Positions 1 to 9,111 of a stretch of 64,000 nt of DNA are shown one piece after another (position 1 is the stretch's first letter; every line of letters begins with the position of its first letter). Origin of the DNA: Undibacterium pigrum (lineage in GTDB: Bacteria > Pseudomonadota > Gammaproteobacteria > Burkholderiales > Burkholderiaceae_D); assembly GCF_003201815.1 (NCBI RefSeq), contig NZ_QJKB01000001.1, positions 248,001-312,000 of the forward strand, in the 5' to 3' direction. The translations under genes and the position numbers were made by a program. The notes under the pieces were generated by a model, which saw only the letters and a program-made list of their open reading frames with translations, had not been told where the DNA came from and did no database searches.

Positions 1-1
1 A

Positions 2-193
2 CTCAAAGAGCGCAACGGCAAGCTCGAATCTGAAGTCCAGGATTTAAAAATTGGTACCGATGCTGTTGAGGAGCGCGCCCGCTTCGAATTAGGCATGATC
101 AAGAAAAACGAAATCTTCGTACAAATTCTGGATGCAAATTCTCCAGCGTCCACTTCAGACGCACGTACTCCACCGAGCCAAGTCAAGCCTTAG
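2..193 (+). CDS. ftsB: Cell division protein FtsB, C-terminal part (5' truncated by window edge)
   Basis: An open frame enters from the left edge and stops at TAG 191-193, giving 63 visible residues. It starts in a charged heptad-like stretch ([15 protein letters not shown]), continues through [20 protein letters not shown], and ends in a Ser/Thr/Pro tail. The coiled coil followed by E-R-A-R-x-E-L-G-M-x-K is the signature of FtsB/DivIC, the bitopic septum protein that forms the FtsQLB complex. The N-terminal membrane helix lies outside the window. The downstream livF gene is convergent, with only 16 bases between the stop codons. Confidence 0.85.
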   Translation, partial: LKERNGKLESEVQDLKIGTDAVEERARFELGMIKKNEIFVQILDANSPASTSDARTPPSQVKP

Positions 194-209
194 TTAATAA
201 CCAGGCAGT

Positions 210-920
210 TTAAACACCCACATATTTCTGCCAGGTTTCCGGCGACTGCGTCAGGCTTTCGCTATTGCCATGCCAGACTATCTTGCCGCGTTCCATGATG
301 CTGTGCTGATCGGCAAGGGGTATGAGTTTTTCTACATATTTATCGATAACCAGCGTGGTTTGCCCCTGATCGCGCAGCTTTCTCAAACAAGCCCAGATTT
401 CTTCACGCACCAGTGGTGACAAGCCTTCCGTCGCTTCATCCAGTATCAGCAAATGAGGGTTGGTCATCAAGGCGCGTGAGATGGCCAGCATTTGTTGCTC
501 GCCGCCAGATAACTGGTTACCCATATTGCCCGCCCGTTCGGCCAGACGTGGGAACAGTTGGTAAATCTCTTTCAGGCTCCATGGTCTTTTGCTTTGATTG
601 CGATTGGCTGCAAAGGCGACCAGGTTTTCTTTGACAGTGAGATTGGGGAAAATCTGCCGGCCTTCCGGCACCAGGGCTATGCCCATCCTGGCGATTTTAT
701 CCGTCGTCATTTTTTCTATGCGCTGGCCCATGAAACTGATATGGCCCTTATGTGCCGGTGTCAGTCCCAGTATCGAGCGTAAGGTTGTGGTCTTGCCTGC
801 ACCATTGCGGCCCAGCAGGCTGGCGACTTCGCCCTGGCGTATCTGTAAGTCTATGCCAAACAAGACCTGGCTGTGACCATAGGCGGTAGCGATATGTTCG
901 ACTTCCAATATGGTCTTCAT
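210..920 (-). CDS. livF: Branched-chain-amino-acid-type ABC transporter ATP-binding protein (LivF-like)
   Basis: A 236-residue ATPase with Walker A GRNGAGKTTT near residue 38, ABC signature LSGGEQQ near 138, and Walker B LLILDEATEG. Length and motifs fit LivF, one of two cytoplasmic ATPases of HAAT-family importers. Its start overlaps the end of livG by four bases (ATGA), so translation is probably coupled. It is the last gene of livH-livM-livG-livF, which diverges from the aryl-CoA ligase operon. The cargo is therefore inferred to be an aromatic acid such as 2-aminobenzoate rather than leucine; the sequence alone cannot prove this. Confidence 0.9.
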   Translation of the reverse strand: MKTILEVEHIATAYGHSQVLFGIDLQIRQGEVASLLGRNGAGKTTTLRSILGLTPAHKGHISFMGQRIEKMTTDKIARMGIALVPEGRQIFPNLTVKENLVAFAANRNQSKRPWSLKEIYQLFPRLAERAGNMGNQLSGGEQQMLAISRALMTNPHLLILDEATEGLSPLVREEIWACLRKLRDQGQTTLVIDKYVEKLIPLADQHSIMERGKIVWHGNSESLTQSPETWQKYVGV

Positions 921-1684
921 GCGACTTCCTTGATTGCGATATCCATTTCATCGCCTAGATAGGCTTTCTTGACTTCCGGGTTCTGGCGTATCTGTTCTGC
1001 CGTGCCGGTGGCAATGATGGAGCCTGCTACCAAGACAGAAATGCGGTCAGCCAGTTTGAAGACGGCATCCATATCATGTTCAATCAAGATCACGGCTGCC
1101 TTACCACGCAGGGCGGCGATCAGTTCCAGCATCTTGCCCGATTCTTCATGTCCGGTGCCTGCCATGGGTTCATCCAGCAAGAGCAGTTTGGGTTGCGTCG
1201 CCAGGGTGAGTCCCAGTTCCAGTTGGCGTTGTTCGCCATGTGCAAGTTCGCAGGCTTTGCTATTGCAGTGTTCAGCCAGACCTATATCGCTGGCAAGTTG
1301 CCGGGCTTGCTTGAAAAGTGCCTGCTCATCTAGCGCTTTGCGCCAGAAGCGCATGCTGCTGCCAGAGTGGGCCTGTATCGCCAGACTCAGGTTATCGATA
1401 ACGGTATATGACTGGAAAATATTCGTGATCTGGTAAGAGCGTGCCAATCCTAGCTTGACGCGCTCATGCATGCTGAGTGTCGTGACATCGACGCCATTGA
1501 AAATGATCTGCCCCTGGTTTGGAACTATGGCGCCTGATATCTGATGTATCAGTGTAGTCTTGCCTGCGCCATTCGGGCCTATGATGGCGTGGATCTCACC
1601 AGATAATACATCCAGGCTCAGATTGTTGGTCGCGATAAGGCCACCATAGCGTTTGACCAGGCCTTTTAGCTGTAACACGCTCAT
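917..1684 (-). CDS. livG: Branched-chain-amino-acid-type ABC transporter ATP-binding protein (LivG-like)
   Basis: A 255-residue ATPase starting MSVLQLKGLVKRYGG, with Walker A GPNGAGKTTL, signature LAHGEQRQ and Walker B LLLLDEPMAGTG. The frame is open further upstream to about 2011, but that part lies wholly inside livM and has no ABC homology, so I place the start at the ATG whose complement is 1682-1684. This gives the four-base ATGA overlap with livM that is also seen at the livG/livF junction. It should pair with LivF under the LivHM permease. Confidence 0.9.
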   Translation of the reverse strand: MSVLQLKGLVKRYGGLIATNNLSLDVLSGEIHAIIGPNGAGKTTLIHQISGAIVPNQGQIIFNGVDVTTLSMHERVKLGLARSYQITNIFQSYTVIDNLSLAIQAHSGSSMRFWRKALDEQALFKQARQLASDIGLAEHCNSKACELAHGEQRQLELGLTLATQPKLLLLDEPMAGTGHEESGKMLELIAALRGKAAVILIEHDMDAVFKLADRISVLVAGSIIATGTAEQIRQNPEVKKAYLGDEMDIAIKEVA

Positions 1685-2652
1685 GCCTGATCTCCCTGCT
1701 GTCTTTTGATGGACATGAACTTTTGCGGCAGGCTGGCGAGGCCATTTGGTAAGAGCATGACCACCAACAGCAGGATAATGCCCAGATACAGTTGCCAGTG
1801 TATGGTATAGCCAGACAGGATTTCTTCCAGCATCAACATGACGACTGCACCGAGGATGCCGCCAGACAGATAACCAACACCGCCAAGTATCACCATCACC
1901 ATCAGGCTGCCGGATTGTGTCCAATGCAAAAGGTTGGGACTGACCAGCATGTTCTGGTTTGCCAGCAGGGCGCCAGCCAGGCTGGCGACGCTGCCAGCAA
2001 TCGCAAAGCACAGCAGCTTGTAGCGAAACACCGGATAGCCTATGGCTTCCATACGGGTTTCATTTTCCTTGATGGCTTGTATCACACGTCCAAAACGGGA
2101 ATTGATAAGTCTATAAAGAACGAAGAGAAATATGGTGCAAATTACCAGCACCAGATAATAAAAGTTACTGTCATTTGCCATGTCCATACCCGTCACCGAG
2201 CGTTGTGCCAGGCTCAAGCCATCGTCACCACCATAATTTTTCAATGACACAAACAGGAAATACAGCATCTGCGCGAATGCCAGCGTAATCATGATGAAAT
2301 ATACGCCGCGGGTTCTAAGTGACACACTGCCTATTGCGAGTGCCAGCATAAAGCCGGTCAGCATCGCCGCTGGCCAACTGATCCAGGCAGATGTGACGCC
2401 ATGCTGCATCAGGATGCCCACCACATAAGCGCCACTGCCAAAGAAAGCCGCGTGCCCGAGGCTGATCATGCCACCAAAACCGAGTATCAGGTTCAGGCTG
2501 CTGGCTACCAGAGCGAAAATCATCAAGCGGCTTAACAGGCCTATATAAAATTCCTGGGCGAAGTAAGTCGCCATCAGAGGGAAGGCAATCAGCAGGCACA
2601 AGATGCCTATGCTGGACTTGCGCGATATGCTGTGATGTAGGCTGCTTTGCAT
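1681..2652 (-). CDS. livM: Branched-chain-amino-acid-type ABC transporter permease (LivM-like)
   Basis: A 323-residue inner-membrane permease with about nine to ten hydrophobic segments. It contains the family stretch LILGFGGMISLGHAAFFGSG near residue 58 and an EAA-like loop IKENETRMEAIGYPVFRYK near 193, the docking site for the ATPase. The N-terminus is short and basic (MQSSLHHSISRKSS). Twenty bases separate it from the upstream livH and it overlaps livG by four bases, so the four genes form one transcription unit. Confidence 0.9.
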   Translation of the reverse strand: MQSSLHHSISRKSSIGILCLLIAFPLMATYFAQEFYIGLLSRLMIFALVASSLNLILGFGGMISLGHAAFFGSGAYVVGILMQHGVTSAWISWPAAMLTGFMLALAIGSVSLRTRGVYFIMITLAFAQMLYFLFVSLKNYGGDDGLSLAQRSVTGMDMANDSNFYYLVLVICTIFLFVLYRLINSRFGRVIQAIKENETRMEAIGYPVFRYKLLCFAIAGSVASLAGALLANQNMLVSPNLLHWTQSGSLMVMVILGGVGYLSGGILGAVVMLMLEEILSGYTIHWQLYLGIILLLVVMLLPNGLASLPQKFMSIKRQQGDQA

Positions 2653-2672
2653 GATTACTCTTTTTTTGTTAT

Positions 2673-3593
2673 TTAGCCGCGAGCAGGGAACAGACCCTGG
2701 GGTTTGTAAAACAACACGGCTGCCATCAATACGTAAATCAGTATCGACGCCAGGGCAGGGCCAAGATTGGCTGCCATCTCCAGTGGCATCAATAGTTTTA
2801 GTGCTCCAGGTAGCAAGGTTTTGCTCAAGGTATCAACCAGCCCCACCAGCAATGCACCTACCAGTGCACCGCGTATCGAGCCTATGCCACCTATAACAAT
2901 GACCACAAAGGCCAATATCAAGATGCTTTCACCCATGCCCACCTGTACTGCAAGTATGGAGCCCAGTAGCGCACCAGCGATGGCGCACAGGGCTGCGCCA
3001 AAGGCAAACAGTAGCGTGAACACCAGCTTGATGTTGATACCCATGGTGACTGCCATTTCACGGTTCGATGCCCCAGCCCTCACCAACATGCCTATGCGGG
3101 TTTTGGTGACCACAAAATACAGCAAGCCAGCGACAGCCAGCCCGGTAGCAATGATGAGCAGACGGAAAGATGAATAAAAAAAGTCAGGCAGCAACTCCAC
3201 TGGTTGTGACAACTGCGGTGGAATATTCAGCATCAGCGGCTGTGCACCCCAGATCATGCGTGCACCTTCGTTAAAGATCAGTATCAATGCAAAAGTCGCC
3301 AGCACATGGGACAAATGATCGCGCTGGTATAAATGCCGGAAGACCACTACCTCCAGTATCACACCCAGCAGCGCAGTCGCTATCACCGCTGCCAGCAAGC
3401 CCAGCCAGAAAGAACCTGTCATGCCAGTAAAGCTGGCGGCGAAATAAGCGCCTGCCATATACAGGGAGCCGTGAGCCAGGTTGATGAAGTCCATGATGCC
3501 AAAGATCAGCGTCAGCCCCGCAGCTAGCAGGAAAAGCATGAGGCCAAACTGCAAGCCATTTAAGCCGTGTTCAAGCAAAAGCGTGATATTCAT
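2673..3593 (-). CDS. livH: Branched-chain-amino-acid-type ABC transporter permease (LivH-like)
   Basis: A 306-residue permease, the first gene of the minus-strand transporter operon. It shows LivH hallmarks: GLNGLQFGLMLFLLAAGLTL at the N-terminus, IFGIMDFINLAHGSLYMAGA, and GASNREMAVTMGI as the ATPase-coupling loop. On the minus strand the start codon is preceded by a purine-rich AGGGATCAGGGG. The operon is divergent from the aryl-CoA ligase gene across about 210 bases that hold paired TTTAGG/CCTAAA sites, suggesting co-regulation with the catabolic genes. Confidence 0.9.
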   Translation of the reverse strand: MNITLLLEHGLNGLQFGLMLFLLAAGLTLIFGIMDFINLAHGSLYMAGAYFAASFTGMTGSFWLGLLAAVIATALLGVILEVVVFRHLYQRDHLSHVLATFALILIFNEGARMIWGAQPLMLNIPPQLSQPVELLPDFFYSSFRLLIIATGLAVAGLLYFVVTKTRIGMLVRAGASNREMAVTMGINIKLVFTLLFAFGAALCAIAGALLGSILAVQVGMGESILILAFVVIVIGGIGSIRGALVGALLVGLVDTLSKTLLPGALKLLMPLEMAANLGPALASILIYVLMAAVLFYKPQGLFPARG

Positions 3594-3637
3594 CCCCTGA
3601 TCCCTAAATGCTGATGGTGGTACAGATGTGAAATTAC

Positions 3638-3649
3638 TTTAGGCCTAAA
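3638..3649. promoter_or_regulatory. Candidate operator, 12-bp perfect palindrome TTTAGGCCTAAA
   Basis: TTTAGGCCTAAA lies in the divergent livH/ligase region. On the minus strand it sits just downstream of a possible -10 (TATAGT), near where livH transcription would begin. Its TTTAGG half recurs in the dyad at 3722-3740 and once more at 3603-3608 beside the livH start codon. A repressor site is inferred, most simply for the MarR protein encoded at 9896-10459. Confidence 0.5.
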
Positions 3650-3701
3650 ATATACTATAAGCGACGCAATTGAAAATATTTTCTTTGAGAAAAATTGAAT
3701 T

Positions 3702-3730
3702 TTGATGTGAAAAAACACTTTACCTAAAAA
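3702..3730 (+). promoter_or_regulatory. Candidate sigma-70 promoter for the aryl-CoA ligase operon
   Basis: TTGATG at 3702-3707 and TAAAAA at 3725-3730 are separated by 17 bases, a plausible though weak sigma-70 promoter. The predicted start point near 3737 leaves a leader of about 68 bases before the ATG at 3805. The -10 element is overlapped by the dyad at 3722-3740, so a bound repressor would block it. Confidence 0.4.
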
Positions 3731-3740
3731 TAGTTTAGGT
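3722..3740. promoter_or_regulatory. Candidate operator, dyad ACCTAAA-N5-TTTAGGT
   Basis: A perfect 7-bp inverted repeat with a 5-bp spacer (AATAG). The half-site is the same TTTAGG as in the palindrome at 3638-3649. It covers the putative -10 and start point of the ligase operon. The arm length and position suit a winged-helix MarR dimer; the regulator assignment is inference. Confidence 0.5.
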
Positions 3741-3804
3741 TTAAAGTAGTTTGGTGTTTTCGGGAGTTGCTGTATCTACATTGTGTACCAAAGCCGGAGA
3801 AGAA

Positions 3805-5445
3805 ATGAATTCAACTGTGCTACCAGGGTCTGCCCATCTGGATACCTTTGCTTTTGATCACTTGCCACCGCGCGAGCAATGGCCTGAACTGATTTTTTCT
3901 TTGCCTGAGTTGCAATACCCTGAACGCCTGAATTGTGTCGCCGATTTGCTCGACAAGATGTGCGCAACCGGCCATGCCGACAGCATTGCCATCCGCAGCC
4001 AGACCGAAAGCTGGACTTACTCCCATCTGTTGGCTACCGTCAATCGTATCTCCCACGTCTTGCTGGAAGACATGCATTTGCAGCCTGGTAACAGGGTGCT
4101 GTTGCGTGGCGCTAATAATCCCATGATGGCTGCCAGTGTGCTGGCTGTCATCAAGGCGGGTTGCATAGCCGTGCCCACCATGCCCTTGTTGCGCGCCAAA
4201 GAATTGGGCGTGATCGCGAACAAGGCGGAAATTGCCGCCGCCCTTTGCTCAGAAAATCTGCGTGAAGAGATGGAGTTAGCCGTGCAAGCCAATCCCATAT
4301 TGACGCAGGTGATGTACTTCAATCATCAGGGCGATGATGGCCTGGAAGCGCTCATGGCTGGCAAGCCAGCTGAATTTGCCGCTGTAGATACCCTTGCCGA
4401 AGATGTCTGCCTCATCAGTTTTACTTCTGGTACGACTGGCATGCCCAAAGGCACCATGCATTTCCACAGGGATGTGCTGGCGATCTGCGATTGCTTCCCG
4501 CGCTCCACCTTGCAGTCTGAAAAAAGCGATATTTTCATAGGCACGCCACCACTGGCGTTTACTTTTGGCCTTGGTGGTTTGCTGCTGTTTCCCTTACGCG
4601 TGGGTGCAACGGCAATCTTGCTGGAAAAACTGACGCCTGAATTCCTACTGAAAGCCATAGACGAATTCAAGGCCACCGTCTGTTTTACAGCGCCTACCTT
4701 TTATCGACAGATGGCCACGCTGGCAAAGAATTTTGATTTATCCAGTCTCAAGAAAACTGTTTCTGCCGGTGAGGCCTTGCCTGCTGCAACCCGTGAAGCC
4801 TGGCGTCAGGCGACTGGTCTGGTCATGATAGATGGCATAGGCGCGACCGAGATGCTGCATATTTTTATTTCCGCCGCAGGCGATGAGGCGCGGGCAGGGG
4901 CAACCGGCAAGCCCATACCTGGCTATCAGGCATGCATATTTGATGAACATGGCGACATGGCGGCCCCTGGCGTGGTTGGTCGTCTGGCAGTCAAGGGGCC
5001 GACAGGCTGCCGTTACCTGGCAGATGACAGGCAAAAAAATTATGTGCACCAGGGCTGGAACCTGACTGGTGATGCCTATGAAATGGATGCCGACGGTTAT
5101 TTCTGGTACCGCGCCCGCACTGACGACATGATTATTTCTGCTGGCTATAACATCGCAGGGCCTGAGGTCGAAGAAGCTTTGCTGAAGCACCCCTCAGTGT
5201 CTGAATGCGCAGTCATAGGCCTGGCTGATGAAGAGCGCGGCCAGATCGTCAAAGCTTTTGTGGTATTAAAAGCTGATGCACAGGCATCTGCGGACCTGAG
5301 TAAGGAAATCCAGGATTTCGTCAAGAATAGTATTGCGCCCTACAAGTACCCGCGTGCCATAGAATTCATGACGAGTTTGCCGAGAACAGAAACCGGAAAA
5401 CTACAGCGCTATAAATTGCGTACGCCTGCTGCCAGCTCCAGCTAA
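3805..5445 (+). CDS. abmG: 2-aminobenzoate-CoA ligase (AMP-forming, benzoate-CoA ligase family)
   Basis: A 546-residue acyl-adenylate-forming enzyme. The AMP-binding P-loop SFTSGTTGMPKGTM lies near residues 204-217, the adenylate motif DGIGATEMLHIFIS near 342, the hinge region YRARTDDMIISAGYNI near 435, and the catalytic C-terminal lysine in RTETGKLQR near 532. I chose ATG 3805 because GGAGAAGA precedes it; the frame stays open upstream with no homology. DGIGATEMLHIF is typical of the benzoate/2-aminobenzoate ligase clade, and the monooxygenase/reductase gene downstream points to 2-aminobenzoate. Benzoate or another substituted benzoate remains possible. Confidence 0.85.
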   Translation: MNSTVLPGSAHLDTFAFDHLPPREQWPELIFSLPELQYPERLNCVADLLDKMCATGHADSIAIRSQTESWTYSHLLATVNRISHVLLEDMHLQPGNRVLLRGANNPMMAASVLAVIKAGCIAVPTMPLLRAKELGVIANKAEIAAALCSENLREEMELAVQANPILTQVMYFNHQGDDGLEALMAGKPAEFAAVDTLAEDVCLISFTSGTTGMPKGTMHFHRDVLAICDCFPRSTLQSEKSDIFIGTPPLAFTFGLGGLLLFPLRVGATAILLEKLTPEFLLKAIDEFKATVCFTAPTFYRQMATLAKNFDLSSLKKTVSAGEALPAATREAWRQATGLVMIDGIGATEMLHIFISAAGDEARAGATGKPIPGYQACIFDEHGDMAAPGVVGRLAVKGPTGCRYLADDRQKNYVHQGWNLTGDAYEMDADGYFWYRARTDDMIISAGYNIAGPEVEEALLKHPSVSECAVIGLADEERGQIVKAFVVLKADAQASADLSKEIQDFVKNSIAPYKYPRAIEFMTSLPRTETGKLQRYKLRTPAASSS

Positions 5446-5497
5446 CTATTACGTTTGAAAATATTCGCCCATGCCCATTAACCCGAAGGAGACGCTC

Positions 5498-6673
5498 GTG
5501 AAAAAGACCTTGCTGTGTTTATTGTTGTCCAGTATTGCCGCAACGAATGCGAACTGTGCTTTTGCCGCAGACAAAGTCAAAGTAGGCATGGTCACCACTT
5601 TGTCCGGTGCCGGCGCTGGACTGGGTGTGGATATACGCGATGGCTTTTCCCTGGCCATGAAACATCTGGACAATAAATTCGGTAACTTGCCTGTCGAAGT
5701 CATTACGGGTGATGACCAGCAAAACCCGGACGCGACCAAGCAGTTGGTGGACAAGCTCATCAAGAAAGACAAGGTCGATTTGATGACCGGTATCGTGTTT
5801 TCCAATCTGATGCTGGCAGTTGGTCCAACGATTTTCGGTGCCAAGGTGCATTACATCAGCGCCAATGCCGGTCCTTCGCAATATGCGGGCGAGCAATGTA
5901 ATCCCTATTTCTTTAACGTGGCCTGGCAGAACGACAGCCTGCATGAAGCTGTCGGCAAACAGGTCAATGACAAGGGCTTTAAAAATGTTGCTTTGGTGGC
6001 GCCTAATTATCCAGCAGGCAAAGACGCATTGACAGGCTTCAAACGCTATTACAAGGGCAAGGTTGCTGAAGAAATTTATACCAAACTGGGACAGCTTGAT
6101 TATGCGACTGAACTGGCACAGATACGTGGTCTGAAGCCAGATGCCGTGTATATTTTCCTGCCCGGTGGCATGGGCATCAATTTCATCAAGCAATTTGTGG
6201 ATGCCGGTTTATCCAAAAATACCCAACTCTTTGGTCCGGGCTTTTCTGCCGATGAAGACATTATCAAGGCAGTAGGTGCACCCATGCTGGGCATGTTCAA
6301 TGCATCGCAGTGGGGGCATGATATGGATAACCCGCAAAACAAACGTTTTGTAGCCGACTTCCAGAAAGAATATGGCCGCCTGCCATCGTTGTATGCATCG
6401 CAAGGCTATGATGCTGCCATGTTGATGGATAGTGCCGTGCGAGGTGTCAAAGGCAAGATAGAAGACAAGGACGCTCTGGGCAAAGCCATCAAGGCAGCCA
6501 ACTTCAAATCCGTGCGTGGAGACTTCAAGTTCAACAGCAATCACTATCCTGTGCAAAATTATTATGCACGCATCATCAGTAAGGATGCTCAGGGTAGGGT
6601 GACCAACAAAACCCTGAGTGCTGTATTTACCAATCACCCCGATGCTTATGTCGCCTCTTGCAAAATGCAATAA
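5498..6673 (+). CDS. ABC transporter periplasmic substrate-binding protein (LivK-type, aromatic substrate inferred)
   Basis: A protein of about 391 residues with a Sec signal peptide (MKKTLLCLLLSSIAATNANC, then AFA-ADKVKVG) and a type I periplasmic-binding fold. Fold landmarks are VGMVTTLSGAGAGLG, DDQQNPDATKQLVDKLI and DLMTGIVFSN. The start is probably GTG 5498, because AAGGAGA lies seven bases upstream. The ATG at 5471 would add nine residues before the signal peptide and has no Shine-Dalgarno sequence. It is the missing binding protein for the divergent LivHMGF proteins, and its place between the ligase and the ring-attacking enzyme implies that the ligand is the pathway substrate. Confidence 0.85.
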   Translation: MKKTLLCLLLSSIAATNANCAFAADKVKVGMVTTLSGAGAGLGVDIRDGFSLAMKHLDNKFGNLPVEVITGDDQQNPDATKQLVDKLIKKDKVDLMTGIVFSNLMLAVGPTIFGAKVHYISANAGPSQYAGEQCNPYFFNVAWQNDSLHEAVGKQVNDKGFKNVALVAPNYPAGKDALTGFKRYYKGKVAEEIYTKLGQLDYATELAQIRGLKPDAVYIFLPGGMGINFIKQFVDAGLSKNTQLFGPGFSADEDIIKAVGAPMLGMFNASQWGHDMDNPQNKRFVADFQKEYGRLPSLYASQGYDAAMLMDSAVRGVKGKIEDKDALGKAIKAANFKSVRGDFKFNSNHYPVQNYYARIISKDAQGRVTNKTLSAVFTNHPDAYVASCKMQ

Positions 6674-6717
6674 GACAGTGATAGCTCAAGTAAAAAATTT
6701 ATTTCCAAGGTAATTTA

Positions 6718-9111
6718 ATGAACATCCTATGCATAGGCGGTGGTCCGGCTGGTCTTTACTTCAGCCTGCTGATGAAAAAGCAAAACCCTGCGCACCAGAT
6801 CACCATCGTCGAACGCAATCGCGCTTACGATACCTTTGGCTGGGGCGTGGTGTTTTCTGACCAGACCCTGGGTAACCTGGTCAATGCGGATGAACAGACT
6901 GCCCGTTCCATCTTGCAGTCTTTCAATCACTGGGATGATATTGATACCCATTTCAAGGGTCAGGTTGTTACCTCTGGTGGTCACGGTTTTTGCGGCATAG
7001 GCCGCAAGCGTTTGCTGAATATCCTGCAAGAGCGTTGCGAAGAGCTGGATGTCAGGCTGGTCTTTGAAACTGATGTGACAGACGACCAGGCACTGGCGCT
7101 GGAATATGATGCCGACCTCGTCATCGCCTGCGATGGCTTGAACAGCCGCGTGCGCACCCGTTATGAGCAAAGCTATCAACCCGATATTGATACGCGCAAA
7201 TGCCGTTTCGTCTGGCTGGGCACCAAAAAACTGTTCTCGGCTTTTACCTTTGCCTTTGAAGAAACCGAGCATGGCTGGTTCCAGGCGCATGCCTATCAAT
7301 ATGATGGCGATACGGCGACCTTTATTGTCGAGACCCCGGAAGAAACCTGGCTCAAGGCTGGCATAGATAAAATGAGCCAGGAAGAAGCCATCGCTTTTTG
7401 TGAAAACCTGTTCGCCAAATATCTCGATGGCAATGCCCTAATGTCAAATGCCACGCATTTGCGCGGTTCTGCCAACTGGATCAAGTTCCCGCGCATCATT
7501 TGCAAGAACTGGGTGCACTGGAATCAATTGAATGGCAAGCGTGTGCCTGTGGTTTTGATGGGCGATGCCGCTCATACTGCGCATTTTTCCATAGGCTCAG
7601 GCACCAAGCTGGCTTTGGAAGATGCCATAGAACTGGCGCGCAGTTTCGAAAAACATGGTGGGCAAGGCATGGATGCGGTGCTGGAAGCCTATCAGGACTT
7701 GCGCTCCATAGAAGTCTTGAAGATACAAAGTGCTGCCCGCAATTCCATGGAATGGTTTGAAAACGTCCAACGCTATACCGCCATGGAAGCGCCTCAGTTT
7801 GCCTATTCCATGCTGACGCGCAGCCAGCGGCTGTCGCATGAAAACCTGAGGGTAAGGGATGCTGACTATGTGCGCAGTTTTGAACACTGGATAGCAGAAC
7901 AGGCGTATGCCAGGGCTGGCCTGCCAGTGCCCAAAACAAAAACAGCGATTCCACCCATGCTGACGCCCTACAAGCTGCGCAATGTGATATTGAAAAATCG
8001 CATCGTCGTATCACCGATGGCGCAATACTCAGCAGTCGATGGCGTGGCCGGTGATTATCACCTTGTGCATCTGGGTAGCCGCGCCATGGGTGGTGCTGGC
8101 CTGGTGTTTGCTGAGATGACCTGTGTCTCTGCCGATGCCCGCATCACGCCTGCTTGCCCTGGCCTGTATGCACCTGAACATACGCAAGCGTGGAAGCGTA
8201 TCGTCGATTTTGTCCATGCAAATACTGATGCAAAGATTGCCGTGCAGCTCGGCCATGCCGGTGCCAAAGGTTCCACCTGCGTAGCCTGGGAAGGGACGGA
8301 TCAGCCTTTGAAAGAAGGCAACTGGCCACTGGTGTCTGCTTCTGAGCAGCAATACCTGTCTGGCATTTCGCAAGTTGCGCGTGCTGCCACAGTGGCAGAT
8401 ATGCAGCGCATAAAAGATGATTTTGTCCAGGCGACCAGGGCAGCAGCAGAAGCAGGCTTTGACTGGCTGGAACTGCATTGCGCTCACGGTTACCTGTTAT
8501 CAAGTTTCATTTCGCCACTGACCAATCAGCGTGAAGATGAATACGGTGGTTCGCTGGAAAACCGTTGCCGTTATCCGCTGGAAGTGCTTACAGCCATACG
8601 TGAGGTCTGGCCTGCAGATAAACCGATTTCCGTGCGTATATCTGCGCATGACTGGGTAGAGGGCGGTATTACGCCAGATGATGCAGTCGCCATCGCCAGG
8701 CTGTTCAAGGCAGCGGGTGCAGACATGATAGATTGTTCATCCGGCCAGGTCAGCAAGCAGGAAAAACCTGTCTATGGCCGCATGTTCCAGACGCCATTTG
8801 CTGATCGCATACGCAACGAAGCACAAATACCCACTATAGCAGTTGGTGCGATCTTTGAAGCTGATCATGCAAACAGCATCATCGCCGCTGGCCGTGCTGA
8901 CTTGTGCGCGATTGCCAGGCCACACCTGGCTGATTCTGCCTGGACCTTGCATGAAGCGGCCAAGCTGGGCTTTAATGACATGCCCTGGCCCAGGCAATAT
9001 GTCGCCGGAAAAATGCAGCTGGAACGCAATCTTGAACGTGACAAGCAGGTTGCCGCAGCCAGCGCTGGCCTGACACCACAGCAAGTCGCCGCCAAATTGC
9101 TGGAAGGATGA
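6718..9111 (+). CDS. abmA: 2-aminobenzoyl-CoA monooxygenase/reductase (flavin monooxygenase fused to Old Yellow Enzyme)
   Basis: A 797-residue two-domain flavoprotein. Residues 1 to about 400 form a group A FAD monooxygenase: dinucleotide motif [12 protein letters not shown] at the N-terminus and the FAD ribityl motif [19 protein letters not shown] near 279. From about residue 413 to the end is an NADH:flavin oxidoreductase of the OYE family ([20 protein letters not shown], then [17 protein letters not shown]). This arrangement is known for 2-aminobenzoyl-CoA monooxygenase/reductase, which hydroxylates and then reduces the ring of the CoA thioester. Databases often label it salicylyl-CoA 5-hydroxylase/oxidoreductase. 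The adjacent ligase favours the aminobenzoyl-CoA role. The stop overlaps the next start (ATGA). Confidence 0.85.
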   Translation: MNILCIGGGPAGLYFSLLMKKQNPAHQITIVERNRAYDTFGWGVVFSDQTLGNLVNADEQTARSILQSFNHWDDIDTHFKGQVVTSGGHGFCGIGRKRLLNILQERCEELDVRLVFETDVTDDQALALEYDADLVIACDGLNSRVRTRYEQSYQPDIDTRKCRFVWLGTKKLFSAFTFAFEETEHGWFQAHAYQYDGDTATFIVETPEETWLKAGIDKMSQEEAIAFCENLFAKYLDGNALMSNATHLRGSANWIKFPRIICKNWVHWNQLNGKRVPVVLMGDAAHTAHFSIGSGTKLALEDAIELARSFEKHGGQGMDAVLEAYQDLRSIEVLKIQSAARNSMEWFENVQRYTAMEAPQFAYSMLTRSQRLSHENLRVRDADYVRSFEHWIAEQAYARAGLPVPKTKTAIPPMLTPYKLRNVILKNRIVVSPMAQYSAVDGVAGDYHLVHLGSRAMGGAGLVFAEMTCVSADARITPACPGLYAPEHTQAWKRIVDFVHANTDAKIAVQLGHAGAKGSTCVAWEGTDQPLKEGNWPLVSASEQQYLSGISQVARAATVADMQRIKDDFVQATRAAAEAGFDWLELHCAHGYLLSSFISPLTNQREDEYGGSLENRCRYPLEVLTAIREVWPADKPISVRISAHDWVEGGITPDDAVAIARLFKAAGADMIDCSSGQVSKQEKPVYGRMFQTPFADRIRNEAQIPTIAVGAIFEADHANSIIAAGRADLCAIARPHLADSAWTLHEAAKLGFNDMPWPRQYVAGKMQLERNLERDKQVAAASAGLTPQQVAAKLLEG

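Noticed and set aside
1685-2011. N-terminal extension of livG (upstream open frame)
   Set aside because: It lies entirely within livM in another frame, lacks ABC similarity, and the downstream ATG gives the same four-base overlap as livG/livF.
2651-3177. Plus-strand open frames opposite livH
   Set aside because: Antisense shadows with biased composition and no recognisable family.
6718-9111. Salicylyl-CoA 5-hydroxylase as the real function
   Set aside because: The OYE fusion and the adjacent 2-aminobenzoate-type ligase fit 2-aminobenzoyl-CoA monooxygenase/reductase better; kept only as an alternative name.
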